DNA of 64,000 bases from Triticum aestivum (Eukaryota > Streptophyta > Magnoliopsida > Poales > Poaceae): positions 507,991,914 through 508,055,913 of the forward strand of contig NC_057809.1 in NCBI RefSeq assembly GCF_018294505.1, read 5' to 3'. Numbering within the stretch: position 1 is the stretch's first letter; every line of letters starts with the position of its first letter. Below, piece after piece: positions 1 through 11,149 of this stretch. The notes beneath the pieces were generated by a model. That model did no database searches and had not been told where the DNA came from. It worked only from the letters and a program-made list of their open reading frames with translations. Both the position numbers and the translations under genes were made by a program.

Positions 1-318
1 AACCTTGGTCTTTCGGGGCGCCATTGGACAGAAGCTTGGAAGGAGATCAGAGCAGATCTGGAGGTTTCGGAAGCAAGGGGCAAGAAAGGGGATCTAGAGC
101 AAGGCGGAGGAAAGCAATGAAGAAGACCGTAGCCCGCTCCAGTCTTTTGTCAAGTCGGGCAGTTGCCGAGACAACATGGGGAAGCGGAGACGCCCACGTC
201 CAATCAATCGCCACGCGTCGACCAAGGTCGCAGGCTATTGGGGCCCGCGGCGCTCCACACTTGCCCTTTGGCTTCGCCTCAAAGCCAAGCCCGAGTGCAC
301 CTTGGGCCAGGGGGCTAC
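1..318 (+). mobile_element. 3' internal end of a Gypsy-type LTR retrotransposon, cut by the window edge
   Basis: The GC-rich sequence runs directly into an LTR at 319. The last bases before the LTR are a G-rich stretch (CCAGGGGGCTAC, about 307-318) in the position of the polypurine tract, so the element lies on the plus strand and this is its 3' untranslated end. Long open frames exist on both strands here, but they run on into the LTR and have no gag or pol motif, so I treat them as compositional. Confidence 0.6.
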
Positions 319-1206
319 TGTCGGTGTTCTGGGAACGGGGGTCCCCAGACTTGCCTGCCTGTGGCCCGCAGCGTGGCTCCTCCAGCGGCCCCATACAGCC
401 CATCTTCACCAGCAAACACCCAAGACCCTCACGAGGCAGACGATGCAAGACCTCCTTAGGGGCGGCCTCACCAGGATGGCTCGCGAGGGGCGGAGAGATC
501 AAGGCAAGGCGAACCTCGCGAGGTTCCAATGATGCAAGCCATGACGATCGGGACCAGGCGGGCGCCCGCACACACAGTGTCCTCGTTCCCTCTTTGGTGC
601 TAAAGGGGCAAGCGCAGGCGAGGAGTCCCGAGGCGTTAGGCAATGGTTTCCATATCGGTGCAACAAGACCAAGACCAACAGGACGACAGGATGGAGGTCA
701 CCGTGGAGCCCAAGACAGCGTCACCACCGGAGCCTTTGGCAGGCGAAGACTACTTTTGTCAGGATAACTTGTACTAGTTGTCTCCCTTCAAATTTGGCCA
801 TTGTGGGATCCCTTGCCGCTCAATATTTGGGAAGAGGACCAGGGCCTCAATAAATAGGACTAGCCACCACCATAGTTGGGGTGATCAATCGGATCTTGGA
901 TCGGAGCCATCCCATCCCTAGCCTCACACAAGTTCACCAAGAACAAGAACGCCTCTCCTCAGGAGGCTGTTTCTTCCCTTGTAACTGTTCATCCATAGCC
1001 CAAGAGGCAATCCACCACACCACACTGGAGTAGGGTATTACACCACAGCGGTGGCCCGAACCAGTATAAATCTTGTGTCTCGTGTTCTTTGGGTTCGTCA
1101 AGCTAGGCTGTGAGATCATTGAGTGTGCGCGCTAGAGAGGGGGAGATCTTCGTGCGCACCCCAGTGTTCGAACCTCAAGGGATTTGCCAGAACCCGAAAT
1201 CCGACA
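319..1206 (+). repeat. 3' LTR of a Gypsy-type element
   Basis: The 888-bp segment begins TGTCGG and ends CCGACA, the expected short inverted termini (TG...CA) of an LTR. A TATA-like AATAAATA lies near 850, followed by an untranslated leader-like region. The LTR ends exactly where the 502-bp tandem repeat begins, so the 5 bases at 1207-1211 (GGGAA) should be one copy of the target duplication; the other copy lies left of the window. The family is not assigned. Confidence 0.72.
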
Positions 1207-2959
1207 GGGAATGTTTCACCTTTTTGGATGAAATGATATCCATTGCCTCTTCCCGATTTCAAATATTGTCCTAGTGTCAACATAGAACAACCGGAGTGTT
1301 GTGTCAATTTTTGGGATTTTTCGGGGTTCGCTTGGACATTTTTATACATTAATTGAGTTTTCTATGCATTCATGTGTATAATTCAAATTTGAACTACATG
1401 GACATGCTCTAATGCATATAAATTGGCTGAAAATCCAAATCTGTGTCCTTGGTTGCATGCTTAGGACCCATGCAAGAAATGGCAATGAATGTCAAACACC
1501 CTGCCACCGTCACTCGGCTGCAAACATTGAGATACCTGGTTTTTAAATTCTAGTAAATCCAAACTCATCTGAAATTCATGAAACTTGGCATGCTGTCATG
1601 GTGTGGCATCAACATGCCGTGGTAAATGTTTTGTCCCATTTGGGGCAGGTTTGGGGATATGCTTCTCACAAACCAAAGCTTCTCACAACAAGCCTGATGG
1701 TTTCGGTAGGGAACGTTTCACCTTTCTGGACGAAACGATATCCATTGCCTCTTCTCGATTTCAATTTTTTCCTAGTGTCAACATAGAACAACAGGAGTGT
1801 TGTTTCAATTTTTGGGATTTTTTGGGGTTCGCTTGGACATTTTTATACATTAACTGAGTTTTCTATGCATTCGTGTGCATAATTCAAATTTAAACTACAT
1901 GCACATGCTCTAATGCATATAAATTGGTTGAAAATTCAAATACGTGTCCTTGGTTGCATGCTTAGGTCCCATGCAAGAAATGGGAATGAATGTCAAACAC
2001 CCTGCCACCGTCACTCGGCCGCAAACATTGAGATACCTGGTTTTTAAATTCTAGTAAATCCAAAACTCGTCTGAAATTCATGAAACTTGGCATGCTATCA
2101 TCGAGCGGCATCAACATGACATGGTAAACTTTTTGTCCCATTTGGGGAAGGTTTGGTGATATGCTTCTCACAAACCAGAGCTTCTCACAACAAGCCTGAT
2201 GGTTTTGGTAGGGAACATTTCACCTTTCTGGATGAAATGGTATCCATTGCCTCTTATCAATTTTAATTTTTTTCATAGTGTCAACATAGAGCAACAGGAT
2301 TGTTGTGTCAATTTTGGGGTTCGCTTGGACATTTTTATACATTAACTGAGTTTTCTATGAATTTATGTGCATAATTCAAATTTTAACTACATGCACATGC
2401 TCTAATGCATATAAATTGGCTGAAAATTCAAATTTGTGTCCTTGGTTGCATGCTTAGGTCCCATGCAAGAATGGGAATGAATGTCAAACACCCTGCCACC
2501 GTCACTTGGCCACAAACATTGAGATACCTAGTTTTTAAATTCTAGTAAATCCAAAGCTCATCTGAAATTCATGAAACTTCGCATGCTCTCATGGAACGGC
2601 ATCAACATGCCATGGTAAATTTTTTGTCCCATTTGGGGCAGGTTTGGGGATATGCTTCTCACAAACTAGAGCTGCTCATAACAAGCCTGATGGTTTCGAT
2701 ACGAGAACGTCTGACCTTTGGGGATGAAATGATATCCATTGCCTCTTATTGCTTTCAAAAAATTTCTCATGTCAACATAGAAGAACAGGAGTGTTGTGTC
2801 AAATTTTGGGATTTTTAGGGGTCCGTTTGGACATTTTTATGCATTAACTGAGTTTTCAATGCATTCATGTGCATAATTCAAATTTGAACTACATGCACAT
2901 GCTCTAATGCATATAAATTGGTTGAAAATTCAAATTTGTGTCCTTGGTTGCATGCTTAG
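1207..2959. repeat. Tandem array of ~502-bp units, first block
   Basis: The landmark GGGAACGTTTCACC and its variants recur at 1207, 1709, 2211 and 2703, giving spacings of 502, 502 and 492. Whole units align, including the shared phrases CATGCTATCATGG and TTGCATGCTTAGG. Units differ mostly by substitutions and small deletions; the third lacks about 10 bp near 2305. Short open frames inside are not coding. The array resumes at 12318 after the inserted retroelement and probably belongs to the CACTA element ending at 17827. Confidence 0.9.
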
Positions 2960-4615
2960 TGAAAGTGCAACTATCCCTAGGTGGTTTTGGTAATTACTAA
3001 TAACATATAGCTCATTGAACTAATGCTATTTCAAGATGATCATTTCATAAAGTTCAATGATTGGCATGGCATGGATTAGGAATGTGGACCCCTCAAAATT
3101 CTAAGGACACACATTGCCTCAAGCTCAAGACTCTACATTTTCATTTTAGTGATCCAAGATCACATTGAGTCCATAGGAAAAGCCAATACTATTAAAAGGG
3201 GATGAGGTGTTGCTTAATAGCTTACTTACTCAAAATGCTTAGCGATATGCTCGAAAAATCCTCAAACACTTTCTCACATCCACATATGTCCCAAACCAAA
3301 AGTCAAACTCGGCCCCACCAAAATGTTCTATCCGGCGCCACCGAGTTCACTTGACATAGCCACTGCTAGAAACCCTAGTCACTTCGGTCTCACCGATAGG
3401 GATCTCGGTCTCACCGAGATGGGATTGCAAACTCTTTGTTTCCCTTCGTAATGTTTCGGTCCAACCGATATGAGCAGTCGGTCCCATCGAGTTCGCAATG
3501 CAAACTCTCAGTTTCCCTTTCGTAATGTTTCGGTCTCACCGAAATAAGCGAATCGGTCCCACCGAGTCTGCATGACCAACTGTGTGGTTAGCTTATTACC
3601 AAAATCGGTCCCACCTAGTTTGTGTAATCGGTCTCACCGAGATTACGTTATGCCCTAACCCTAATGGAATCGATCCCACCGAGTTGACATGTCGGTCCCA
3701 CCGAAAAGCCTAACATTTACATTTTGAACTGAATCAGTCTGACCGAGTTTTCTGATTCGGTCCCACAGAGTTTGGTGAATTGTGTGTAACGGTTAGATTT
3801 CGTGTGGAGGCTATATATACCCCTCCACCCACTCTTCATTAGAAGAGAGGGCCATCAAAATGTGCTACACTTCCAGCATACATTTTCTGAGGGAGACCAC
3901 CTAATCATGTGTTAAGACCAAGATATTCCATTCCAACCATATGAATCTTGATCTCTAGCCTTCCCCAAGTTGCTTTCCACTCATATCATCTTTCCACCAA
4001 ATCCAAATCTGTGACAGAGAGTTGAGTGTTGGGGAGACTATCATTTGAAGCATGAGAGCAAGGAGTTCATCATCAACACACCATCTATTAACTTTTGGAG
4101 AGTGGTGTCTCCTAGTTTGGTTAGGTGTCACTTGGGAGCCTCCGACAAGATTGTGGAGTTGAACCAAGGAGTATGTACGGGCAAGGAGATCGCCTACTTC
4201 GTGAAGATCTACCCTAGTGAGGCAAGTCCTTTGTGGGCGATGGCCATGGTGGGATAGACAAGGTTGCTTCTTCGTGGACCCTTTGTGGGTGGAGCCCTCC
4301 GTGGACTCGCGCAACCGTTACCCTTCATGGGTTGAAGTCTCCATCAACGTGGATGTAAGATAGCACCACCTATTGGAACCATGCCAAAAATCTCCATGTC
4401 TACATTGCGTTTGCTCCCTCTAAAATCCTCCCTTTACCTCCATATGCAAATGTTTTACATTCCGCTGCTATACTCTTAGACTTGCATGTGTAGGTTAATT
4501 GCTTGACTTGTGCTAAGTTGCTAAAATCTGCCAAGACTTAAAATTGGGAAAAGCTAGATTTTTATTTGGTCAAGTAGTCTAATCACCCCCCTCTAGACAT
4601 ACTTTCGATCCTACA
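2960..4615 (+). repeat. 5' LTR (1656 bp)
   Basis: Full-length LTR with TG...CA ends. It holds a motif array (3384-3770), a TATA box (3812-3819) and a leader with multiple short reading frames. It aligns to the 3' LTR along its length except for a block of 492 bp (about 3363-3854) that the 3' copy lacks. Confidence 0.92.
3384..3819 (+). promoter_or_regulatory. LTR promoter: array of TCGGTCnnACCGA palindromes plus TATA box
   Basis: About twelve copies of an imperfect palindrome of the form TCGGTC-NN-ACCGA(G) lie between 3384 and 3770, separated by roughly 15 to 50 bases. Examples start at 3384, 3404, 3459, 3532, 3552, 3629 and 3692. A TATATATACCC box follows at 3812-3822. The palindromic form suggests binding sites for a dimeric factor, which is inference. 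The same motif clusters upstream of the second promoter of this element. Confidence 0.7.
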
Positions 4616-4617
4616 AT

Positions 4618-4630
4618 TGGTATCGGAGCT
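4618..4630 (+). other. Primer-binding site, initiator-Met tRNA
   Basis: TGGTATCGGAGCT starts two bases after the 5' LTR. It matches the usual plant iMet primer site TGGTATCAGAGC with one change. Confidence 0.85.
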
Positions 4631-4702
4631 TTGGTCTCCATTCGCCTTGATTTCCATAGCTTTTGGTGATCATAGCCTTGGTTTCACAACCTAGGAGAGT
4701 AT

Positions 4703-6879
4703 GGCGTCTAGCGAGGGAAATTACCATCGTAGAGGTCCTTACTTTGATGGTACTAATTTGGTAGTTGGAAGCATAAGATGAAAATGCATATTCTTGGACA
4801 TAACCCCACCGTTTGGGCTATTGTGTGTATTGGCTTGCAAGGTGAATTCTTTGATGGGAGAGAACCGAACCGTGAGGCTAGCGCGGAAGAGTTGAAGATG
4901 CTGCAATACAATGATCAAGCTTGTGATATCCTCTTCAACGGATTGTGCCCCGAAGAATTCAACAAAATCAGTCATCTTGAGAATGCAATGGAAATTTGGG
5001 ATACTCTGATTGATATGCACGAGGTTACCGACTCCATCAAGGAATCCAAATTGGATGTGCTTCAAAGTCAACTTGACAAGTTCAAAATGAAGGATGGTGA
5101 AGGTGTCGCCGAAATGTACTCTAGGCTTGCTCTCATTACAAATGAGATTGCCGGCTTAGGAAGTGAAGAGATGACGATAGATTCATCATCAAGAAGATCA
5201 TAAGAGCCTTGGGTGGAAAATATGATACCATGTGCACATTGATCCAAATGATGCCCAACTACAAAGATCTCAAGCCAACAGAAGTCATTGGAAGAATTGT
5301 TGCTCATGAGATGTCACTCAAGGATAAGGAAGAGCTTCACAACAACTCAAGTGGTGCTTACAAAGCCTCATGTGATGCTCCTACATCATCAAGTGAGAAA
5401 CAAGCCTTCAATGAAGAATTGAGCCTAATGGTGAAGAACTTCAACAAGTTCTATGAGAGTAGAAGCAAGGAAAGAAGTTCCAAGTCAAGGTCCTACAATG
5501 ACAAAAGATCTTCGAGTCGTGAACAAAATTGCTACAATTGTGGAACACCCGGACACTACTCCAATGAGTGTACGCCCCCCTACAAAAGAAGAGAAGATTC
5601 ACCCAAAAGGAGAAGTAGAAGAGAAGAATCACCACCAAGAGAGAGAAGGAGTAGAGATGATCGTTATGAACAAAGAACATCATGGAGAAGCAAGGATTCA
5701 GAAAGGAAGGACAAGTCATCAAGGAGCTACACAAAACGAAGACATCAAGATCATGTTGGTGAATGGGTATCTAGCTCCAACTCTGATGATCACTCCGAAA
5801 GAAGTTATCACTCCAACTCCAAATATACTCAAGAGGAAGGTGTTGCCGGTCTAGCACTTGTGTCAACCAACTCCTACGACATATTTGACTCTCCAAATGA
5901 AGGAATTGGAAGATGCTTCATGGCCAAAGGCCCAAAGGTATCACACCCTGAGTATGTTGATTTCAATAGTGATGAAGATGATTTGCTAGGTGATGATGAT
6001 TTACTTGTTGACAACTCTAGTGATGAAAACTATGATGAACTTGCTATTAATCATGCTAATGAAGATAAAACGAATGATAATGATAAGAAGGAGATTGAGC
6101 GTCTAACTAAAGAGCTAAAAACTCTTAAGTTAGCTCATGAAACTACCTTGGAAGATCATCGAGAACTTTTAAAGACTCATGAGAAGTTACGCTTCGAAAA
6201 GCTCAAAATTGAGGAAGAGCATGGGTTCTTAAAAGCAATCAATGACGATCTTCACAAGAAAAGTTCTTCGTACATTGCCAAGTGTTTACTATTGTCTACT
6301 TACATGCCACAAGTTAAATCTAGCAACAAGAGTAAGAAAGATTCTTATTCTAGTAGTAACAATAATCATGTTAAATCCAGTGTTGTTGCTTCTAGTAGTT
6401 CTCTTGATTCCACTAATGATTCTCTTATCCAATTTACACTTGTGCAAGAAAATAGCTTATTGAAGGGAATTATAGAGAAAGGTGCTTACAAGAGCCTTGC
6501 CGTAAGTAAGCAATTTGAGGAAATTGTACGCAAGCAAGGAAGGCACCGGAAGAATCAAGGTGTTGGGTTTGAACGAAAGTTCAATGCCAATGGAGTTGAG
6601 TGGGAAGAAGATCAATACCCCAAGACGAAGTTTGTTCCTCAACAAGAGAAGTATGATCCTACTTCTTTCCAAGGGACACAAGCTCAAGATGATCTTCCAC
6701 CACAAGACCACAAGCAAAAAGGCAAGGACAAGCTTCAAGAGGAGATTGATGCATTTGAAGAAGCTCCTAAGGCCTTGGTCAAGTGGGTTCCCAAGACTAC
6801 ATCAATTTCTACTTCATCAAGTACGACTACAACTCCAAGGATTCCCATCAATATGATGTGGATCCTTAAGAAGAACTAG
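4703..6879 (+). pseudogene. Copia-like gag with zinc knuckle and coiled coil, two frameshifts
   Basis: Gag would form the particle and bind the element RNA. Reading starts at ATG 4703 with the typical Copia opening (PYFDGTN). One lost base near 4757 shifts the frame just before the WK(H)KM motif; a second shift near 5170-5180 separates the middle part (4778-5203) from the long last frame (5209-6879, 556 aa). In that frame residues about 108-121 form a CCHC knuckle (CYNCGTPGHYSNEC), followed by a basic Ser/Arg-rich stretch, an acidic stretch, a Lys/Glu-rich coiled coil (about 292-347) and a polar tail. No protease or polymerase follows; the frame stops at 6879. Length and order resemble gag-only Triticeae elements. 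Confidence 0.85.
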
Positions 6880-7753
6880 AGAGTTCTTGCGAGTGAATCC
6901 GCCGACATACTTCACTCATATCATTTTGGCGAGGACAAGTGCAAACAACTTCCACATCTTGCACTAATTTAAGGAGTCACAAACCCTCTTGTTGGTAAGA
7001 CAAGGGACAAGGTAAACTATTATCTTCATGGACATCATCTTGTGTGAACATCACTCTATGTCTATCGATATCCTTGTCCGTTCCTTGTGGGATTAACCCG
7101 TGTAGGTATTGAAAGTGCAACTCACTCCAATGGATTGGTCCAAATGATCTACATCAACATTGAGCATCCACATCTTCAACACCTACATGAAGTCATCATC
7201 GACAAAACCCAAGGTTAATTCATCCCTCTTAGGGGGGATATCACATCTAGGGAGAGCTTTACTCTAATCATTTGAGCTAAGGAAACTCTAAAGGTGTGAA
7301 CACAACAATGCTTTATGTAAAAGTGGCAACCCCACTTGTGCTTAAACGATGAGTATGACCTACGATCAAATGTTCTCATTTGAATCCTAAGTCAATATAC
7401 TCATATATAGATGACCTAGTCATCGCCAATTGCTTGATACATGCTAGAGTGGTTGTGCATGCTTTTCCACATATTTCATTTGCCATTTTATTGAGTGAGC
7501 ATGTTGATTGCATATTTTACTCATTCGAGGACATCCATTTGTTGCTTTGATTGTTTGGCTTTTCGCTTTTGCCAAATGGATGGAAAAAAATGCCTAAGAA
7601 CTTCCTCTAGCTATCTATGCTTTTCTCATCTCAAACTCTATTCATGTTACATCATAAAGTTTGATCAAGTCAGATTCGAACCACTCTGTGTGAGGAGCAC
7701 TCGGAGTCCCCGTTTCATCATAGACTTAAACTTCCAAAACCTCTCTGTGCATT
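6880..7753 (+). other. Non-coding spacer between gag and the internal promoter
   Basis: AT-rich with frequent stops on both strands. The short frame at 7495-7803 has no recognisable domain and runs into the motif array. This is where pol would lie in an autonomous Copia element; nothing of it is visible. Confidence 0.6.
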
Positions 7754-8612
7754 TCGGTCTGACCGATGCATCCAATTCAGTCACACCGAGTTCACTGAGT
7801 TGATCTAGGTTTTCAATCTCGGTGCAAGCGATTTGAACTTTTCGGTCACACCGAGTTGCAGTAACCGCTTGCGATTCTGCATCTTGGTGCCACCGAGTTG
7901 TTCCACTCGGTCAGACCGACAGGGTCAGGATATATATACCCACGGGTGAGATTTTGGAAATTTCTTCAAAACACTCCATCTCGCGCGCATCCTGCTCTGC
8001 CGCCTCGGGTCTCCAGATCGTCTCCTCGTCACCAGCTACCACCCGCCGCTGGTTTCCATCACCGTCAACGGGCTTCTGCCCCGCTGTTGTCTCCATAGCG
8101 AACTCCCGCTGAACTAGGGTATGAGTTCGATCCTATGTGCTAATTCCTTACTCTGATTCCTAGCACATTGCTTTGCCATGATCATTACCACGTATGAAAT
8201 CAATCTATCCAGAGAAAACTTCCTTTAGGTTAGGTTTGATTCAAAAATTTAGGGTTAGGTCTCCGTCGAACTCATCTCGGACCGACCGAGTTGTAGAAAT
8301 CGGTCGCACCAATTTGGCTTAGGCCATTGCACATGCGCTTTTCGGTCTGACCGAAAATTGCAAATTGGTGCGACCGGATGCAACTCTCTGTGAAACCCTA
8401 GCAATCTCGGAGCCACCGAACTATGACTCGGTCTGACCAAGTTCACTAGTTTAGTCTCCAACAGTTGCTTCGGTATCACCAAGTTTAAAAAATCGGTAGC
8501 ATCGAAATGATTTATGTGGAGAACTAAAACTAAGTTTTTGACTCATTTGTTTTGCAAAAACTCTGCACTTTGTGATGCTCATCTATTCTACCTCATCTAT
8601 ATCTATTCACAG
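7754..8612 (+). promoter_or_regulatory. Internal promoter, leader and leader intron of the second transcription unit
   Basis: Six TCGGT..ACCGA-type motifs (7754-7920) precede a TATATATACCC box (7930-7940), the same order as in the LTR. A pyrimidine-rich leader follows, then a good splice donor (GTATGAGT at 8119) and acceptor (ATTCACAG ending 8612), enclosing a 494-bp leader intron. The intron holds eight more motif copies (8277-8505). The reading frame opens 27 bases after the acceptor, at 8639. The parallel layout suggests co-regulation with the LTR; that is inference. Confidence 0.6.
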
Positions 8613-8638
8613 GGTTTGCTGCTAGTTTGCTTGCCAGA

Positions 8639-10634
8639 ATGTCTGACCAGAGTGATAGTCAGAACAAGTCAGAAGAGCAAGTGCAAATGAGTGAGGGCAC
8701 TAGTCCCTCAAACAGCTATGATGAGGGCGGCATGAGCACTCCCGGTAATTTTCCCAAGGTAGCTACTAGCAAGGAAGAAGAAAACCTCAGATTCTGAGGA
8801 TGAGGACTATGTGGCTACAGAGGAGTAAGTTAGCTCCAAAAAGAAAGTGTTTAAGAAAGAATATGGTACTGTTGCAACAACAAAGCCTGGACTGCATAAG
8901 AAGACCCCTCCCAAGAGTGTGCTAGAGAGGGTAAGAAAAGGAAAGAGAGGGTCAAGAAGACCCCTGCTAGAGTCATTGGTAGATCCTCTATAATGAGAGA
9001 TCTAGAAGAAGATGAAGAGGAAGAGGATGTTGCACTAGCACCCAAGTCCCAGAAGCTTATGGGGGATGCCATTAAGTCAGGGGCTGCCACTTCAAAGCCC
9101 AAGACTACCCCCAAGGCTGCCTCTCAAGCTCAGAAGCCTTCTAAACCCAAGAGAAGCACCAGGAACATCCCAGCTGAAGAGAAGAACAAGGCCCCAATGC
9201 CTGAAGTTGAAGAAGAAGATGCGGAAGCCCAAGTGCTAAGGAGACTGAAACCAAAGATTCTAGAACACAATGACACTCATCGAGTGGATGAGGATATGAA
9301 CATCAGGAGGACTGAGACTTTGGAGACAGTCTGATCCATATGCTGTGAGGAGGAAGACTGCAGTGGACTATAGGTTCCACACCAAAGAACAACAAGACTT
9401 CTATTAGACTATTTTTCTTGACAAGAAGCCTATAGTCTTGGATATGAAATGGGTTGATTGGGAATTCATTGATGAGAATGAAGACTATTTTCCAGGAGTA
9501 CATGAAAGCTTCAAAGCTTGTGGAGTTGATGAGTTTGTGGGACAGAAGCTTACCAAATGGAATGATGAGCTCATTATGCAGTTCTATTCTACAACTCATT
9601 TCTATCCAGATGGTAGAATTGTTTGGATGTCTGAGGGTACAAGGTACCAATCAACTGTTGATGAGTGGGCCAAGTTGATCAATGCCCCAGAAGAGCATGA
9701 GGGTGATTTGGATGTGTATGCCAAGAATAAGAAAGACCACAACTCTATGGCAAACATGTACAAGGAGATCCCAGACAAAGCTTTGGAGACACACAAGCTT
9801 GGATCTGTGCATTATTTGTTCTCTGGTGTGCCTACAATCAACACAATCTTGAGGCATACTCTATTACCCAAATCTGGAGATCACAAGATGATCAGAGGCC
9901 ATTCAATCAACTTGCTGCAGATATTTGATGTGCCTCAAAAATTCAAGGTCATGAGTCTGATTGTTGAGAAAATCAAGAGGAATGCTGTAGATCAGCAAAG
10001 ATCTTGTGGGTATGCTCCACACATTTAGGTGCTCATCAACTCCAAGATGGGCACATGCACTTAGTTGTTGGACAAGGAGCATTTTGCTTTGCACTCAGAA
10101 TTTGCGAATAACATAGTTGTGATGAATGAGGATGATCCTTCATCAGTGCAAGCACAAGAGAAGAGAGCAAAGGCAAAGGAATAAAAGGCTGCAAGGATGC
10201 CAAGTGTTGAGGAAGCATCTCATGTGTTCTTAAAGAGCAAACAAGATCAACTAGCTTATCTGATTCAAGCAACTTTGAGGACTGAGAAGGGCTTGGCCAC
10301 CCTGACTCGGAATCGGGAGAGCTTGGAGAGGATCGTTGAGACCAAGTTTTATGATCTTGATCTGAAAGTGACTAAGATACAGACTGCAGTTGAGCAGCTC
10401 CAGGGGGAAGTAGAGGAGAAGAAAGGGAAGGAAACTACGGATGCTTTTCAACGAGTGCCAAGAGGTCAGAGGTCAGCTGTAGTGCTAGTGCCAGATACAA
10501 GAGCTACTTCATCTGCACCAGCAGCGACAGATTCAATGCCACCTCCAGCAACTACTCCACTAGCTCCAACAACATCTACTGATGCCTTCGTCCTTGGAGT
10601 TCTCTCTACACCATCTCCCGAAAATCAAGCCTGA
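8639..10634 (+). pseudogene. Putative plant transposon protein (Transposase_32-type), degenerate
   Basis: ATG 8639 opens a Ser/Glu-rich N-terminus that loses frame near 8775 and meets a stop near 8826. An acidic, Lys-rich segment (8993-9334) follows, then a frame change near 9325 and a stop near 9403. The conserved core reads 9438-10028 (VDWEFIDEN, QKLTKWNDELIMQFYSTTHF, GHSINLLQIFDVPQKFKVMS). After stops at 10026 and 10065 the frame resumes as a Lys/Glu-rich helix and a Pro/Ala/Thr tail ending at 10634 (LGVLSTPSPENQA). I recognise the core as the plant domain often called 'putative plant transposon protein'; its biochemical role is unknown to me. At least five breaks make it non-functional. 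Confidence 0.8.
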
Positions 10635-11149
10635 GAGACGCATATCACTATGCATTCTCAAACTTTTTGGTAACTTGTTGCCAAAGGGGTAGAAATGTAT
10701 AGATCACAGGCTTCAAGAGAGAGTGTTTTGGTTCTTTGTCTCTCTTGCTATTTGGCTGAACTTTTGTGTGTGCTCGTTTGATACTTTTTATGTCTGTGTG
10801 TCAGATACTTATATGATCATGTGTTTGATCATATCATACTTTAATGCTTGCTTGGATGATATTATATTTTATATCACTATATGATCATTCACTTTGCTTG
10901 GTGATGAGTGCATGTTTTAATTCCTATCATTTTGAGCGCTCCACCAAGATGTATGTGACATGGAAGAGTAACCCATGGTCCTAATCGATTGTGCATTTGC
11001 ATTCACAAGCAAATTTTAAATAATGCACAAATTTAGGGGGACCTCTTGCTTATCATATACTTCTCAAAGCGATGATGCATTTAAATCTTATTATCATTTG
11101 TCGAAGCTTTGATCTATATGTTGTCATCAATTACCAAAAAGGGGGAGAT
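10635..11149 (+). other. 3' untranslated region and polypurine tract
   Basis: No coding sequence. The region ends AAAAAGGGGGAGA (about 11136-11147), the polypurine tract that primes plus-strand synthesis, two bases before the 3' LTR. Confidence 0.75.

Noticed and set aside
24..767. Open frames of about 200-250 codons on both strands
   Set aside because: They cross the LTR boundary at 319, have no domain, and simultaneous long frames on both strands follow from high GC content.
1207..2959. CRISPR-like array
   Set aside because: Units of ~502 bp repeat wholly, with no repeat/spacer alternation, in a plant genome.
6880..8638. A hidden reverse transcriptase or integrase in the Copia-like element
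   Set aside because: No catalytic motif (such as YVDD) or integrase-type HHCC seen in any frame between gag and the second gene.
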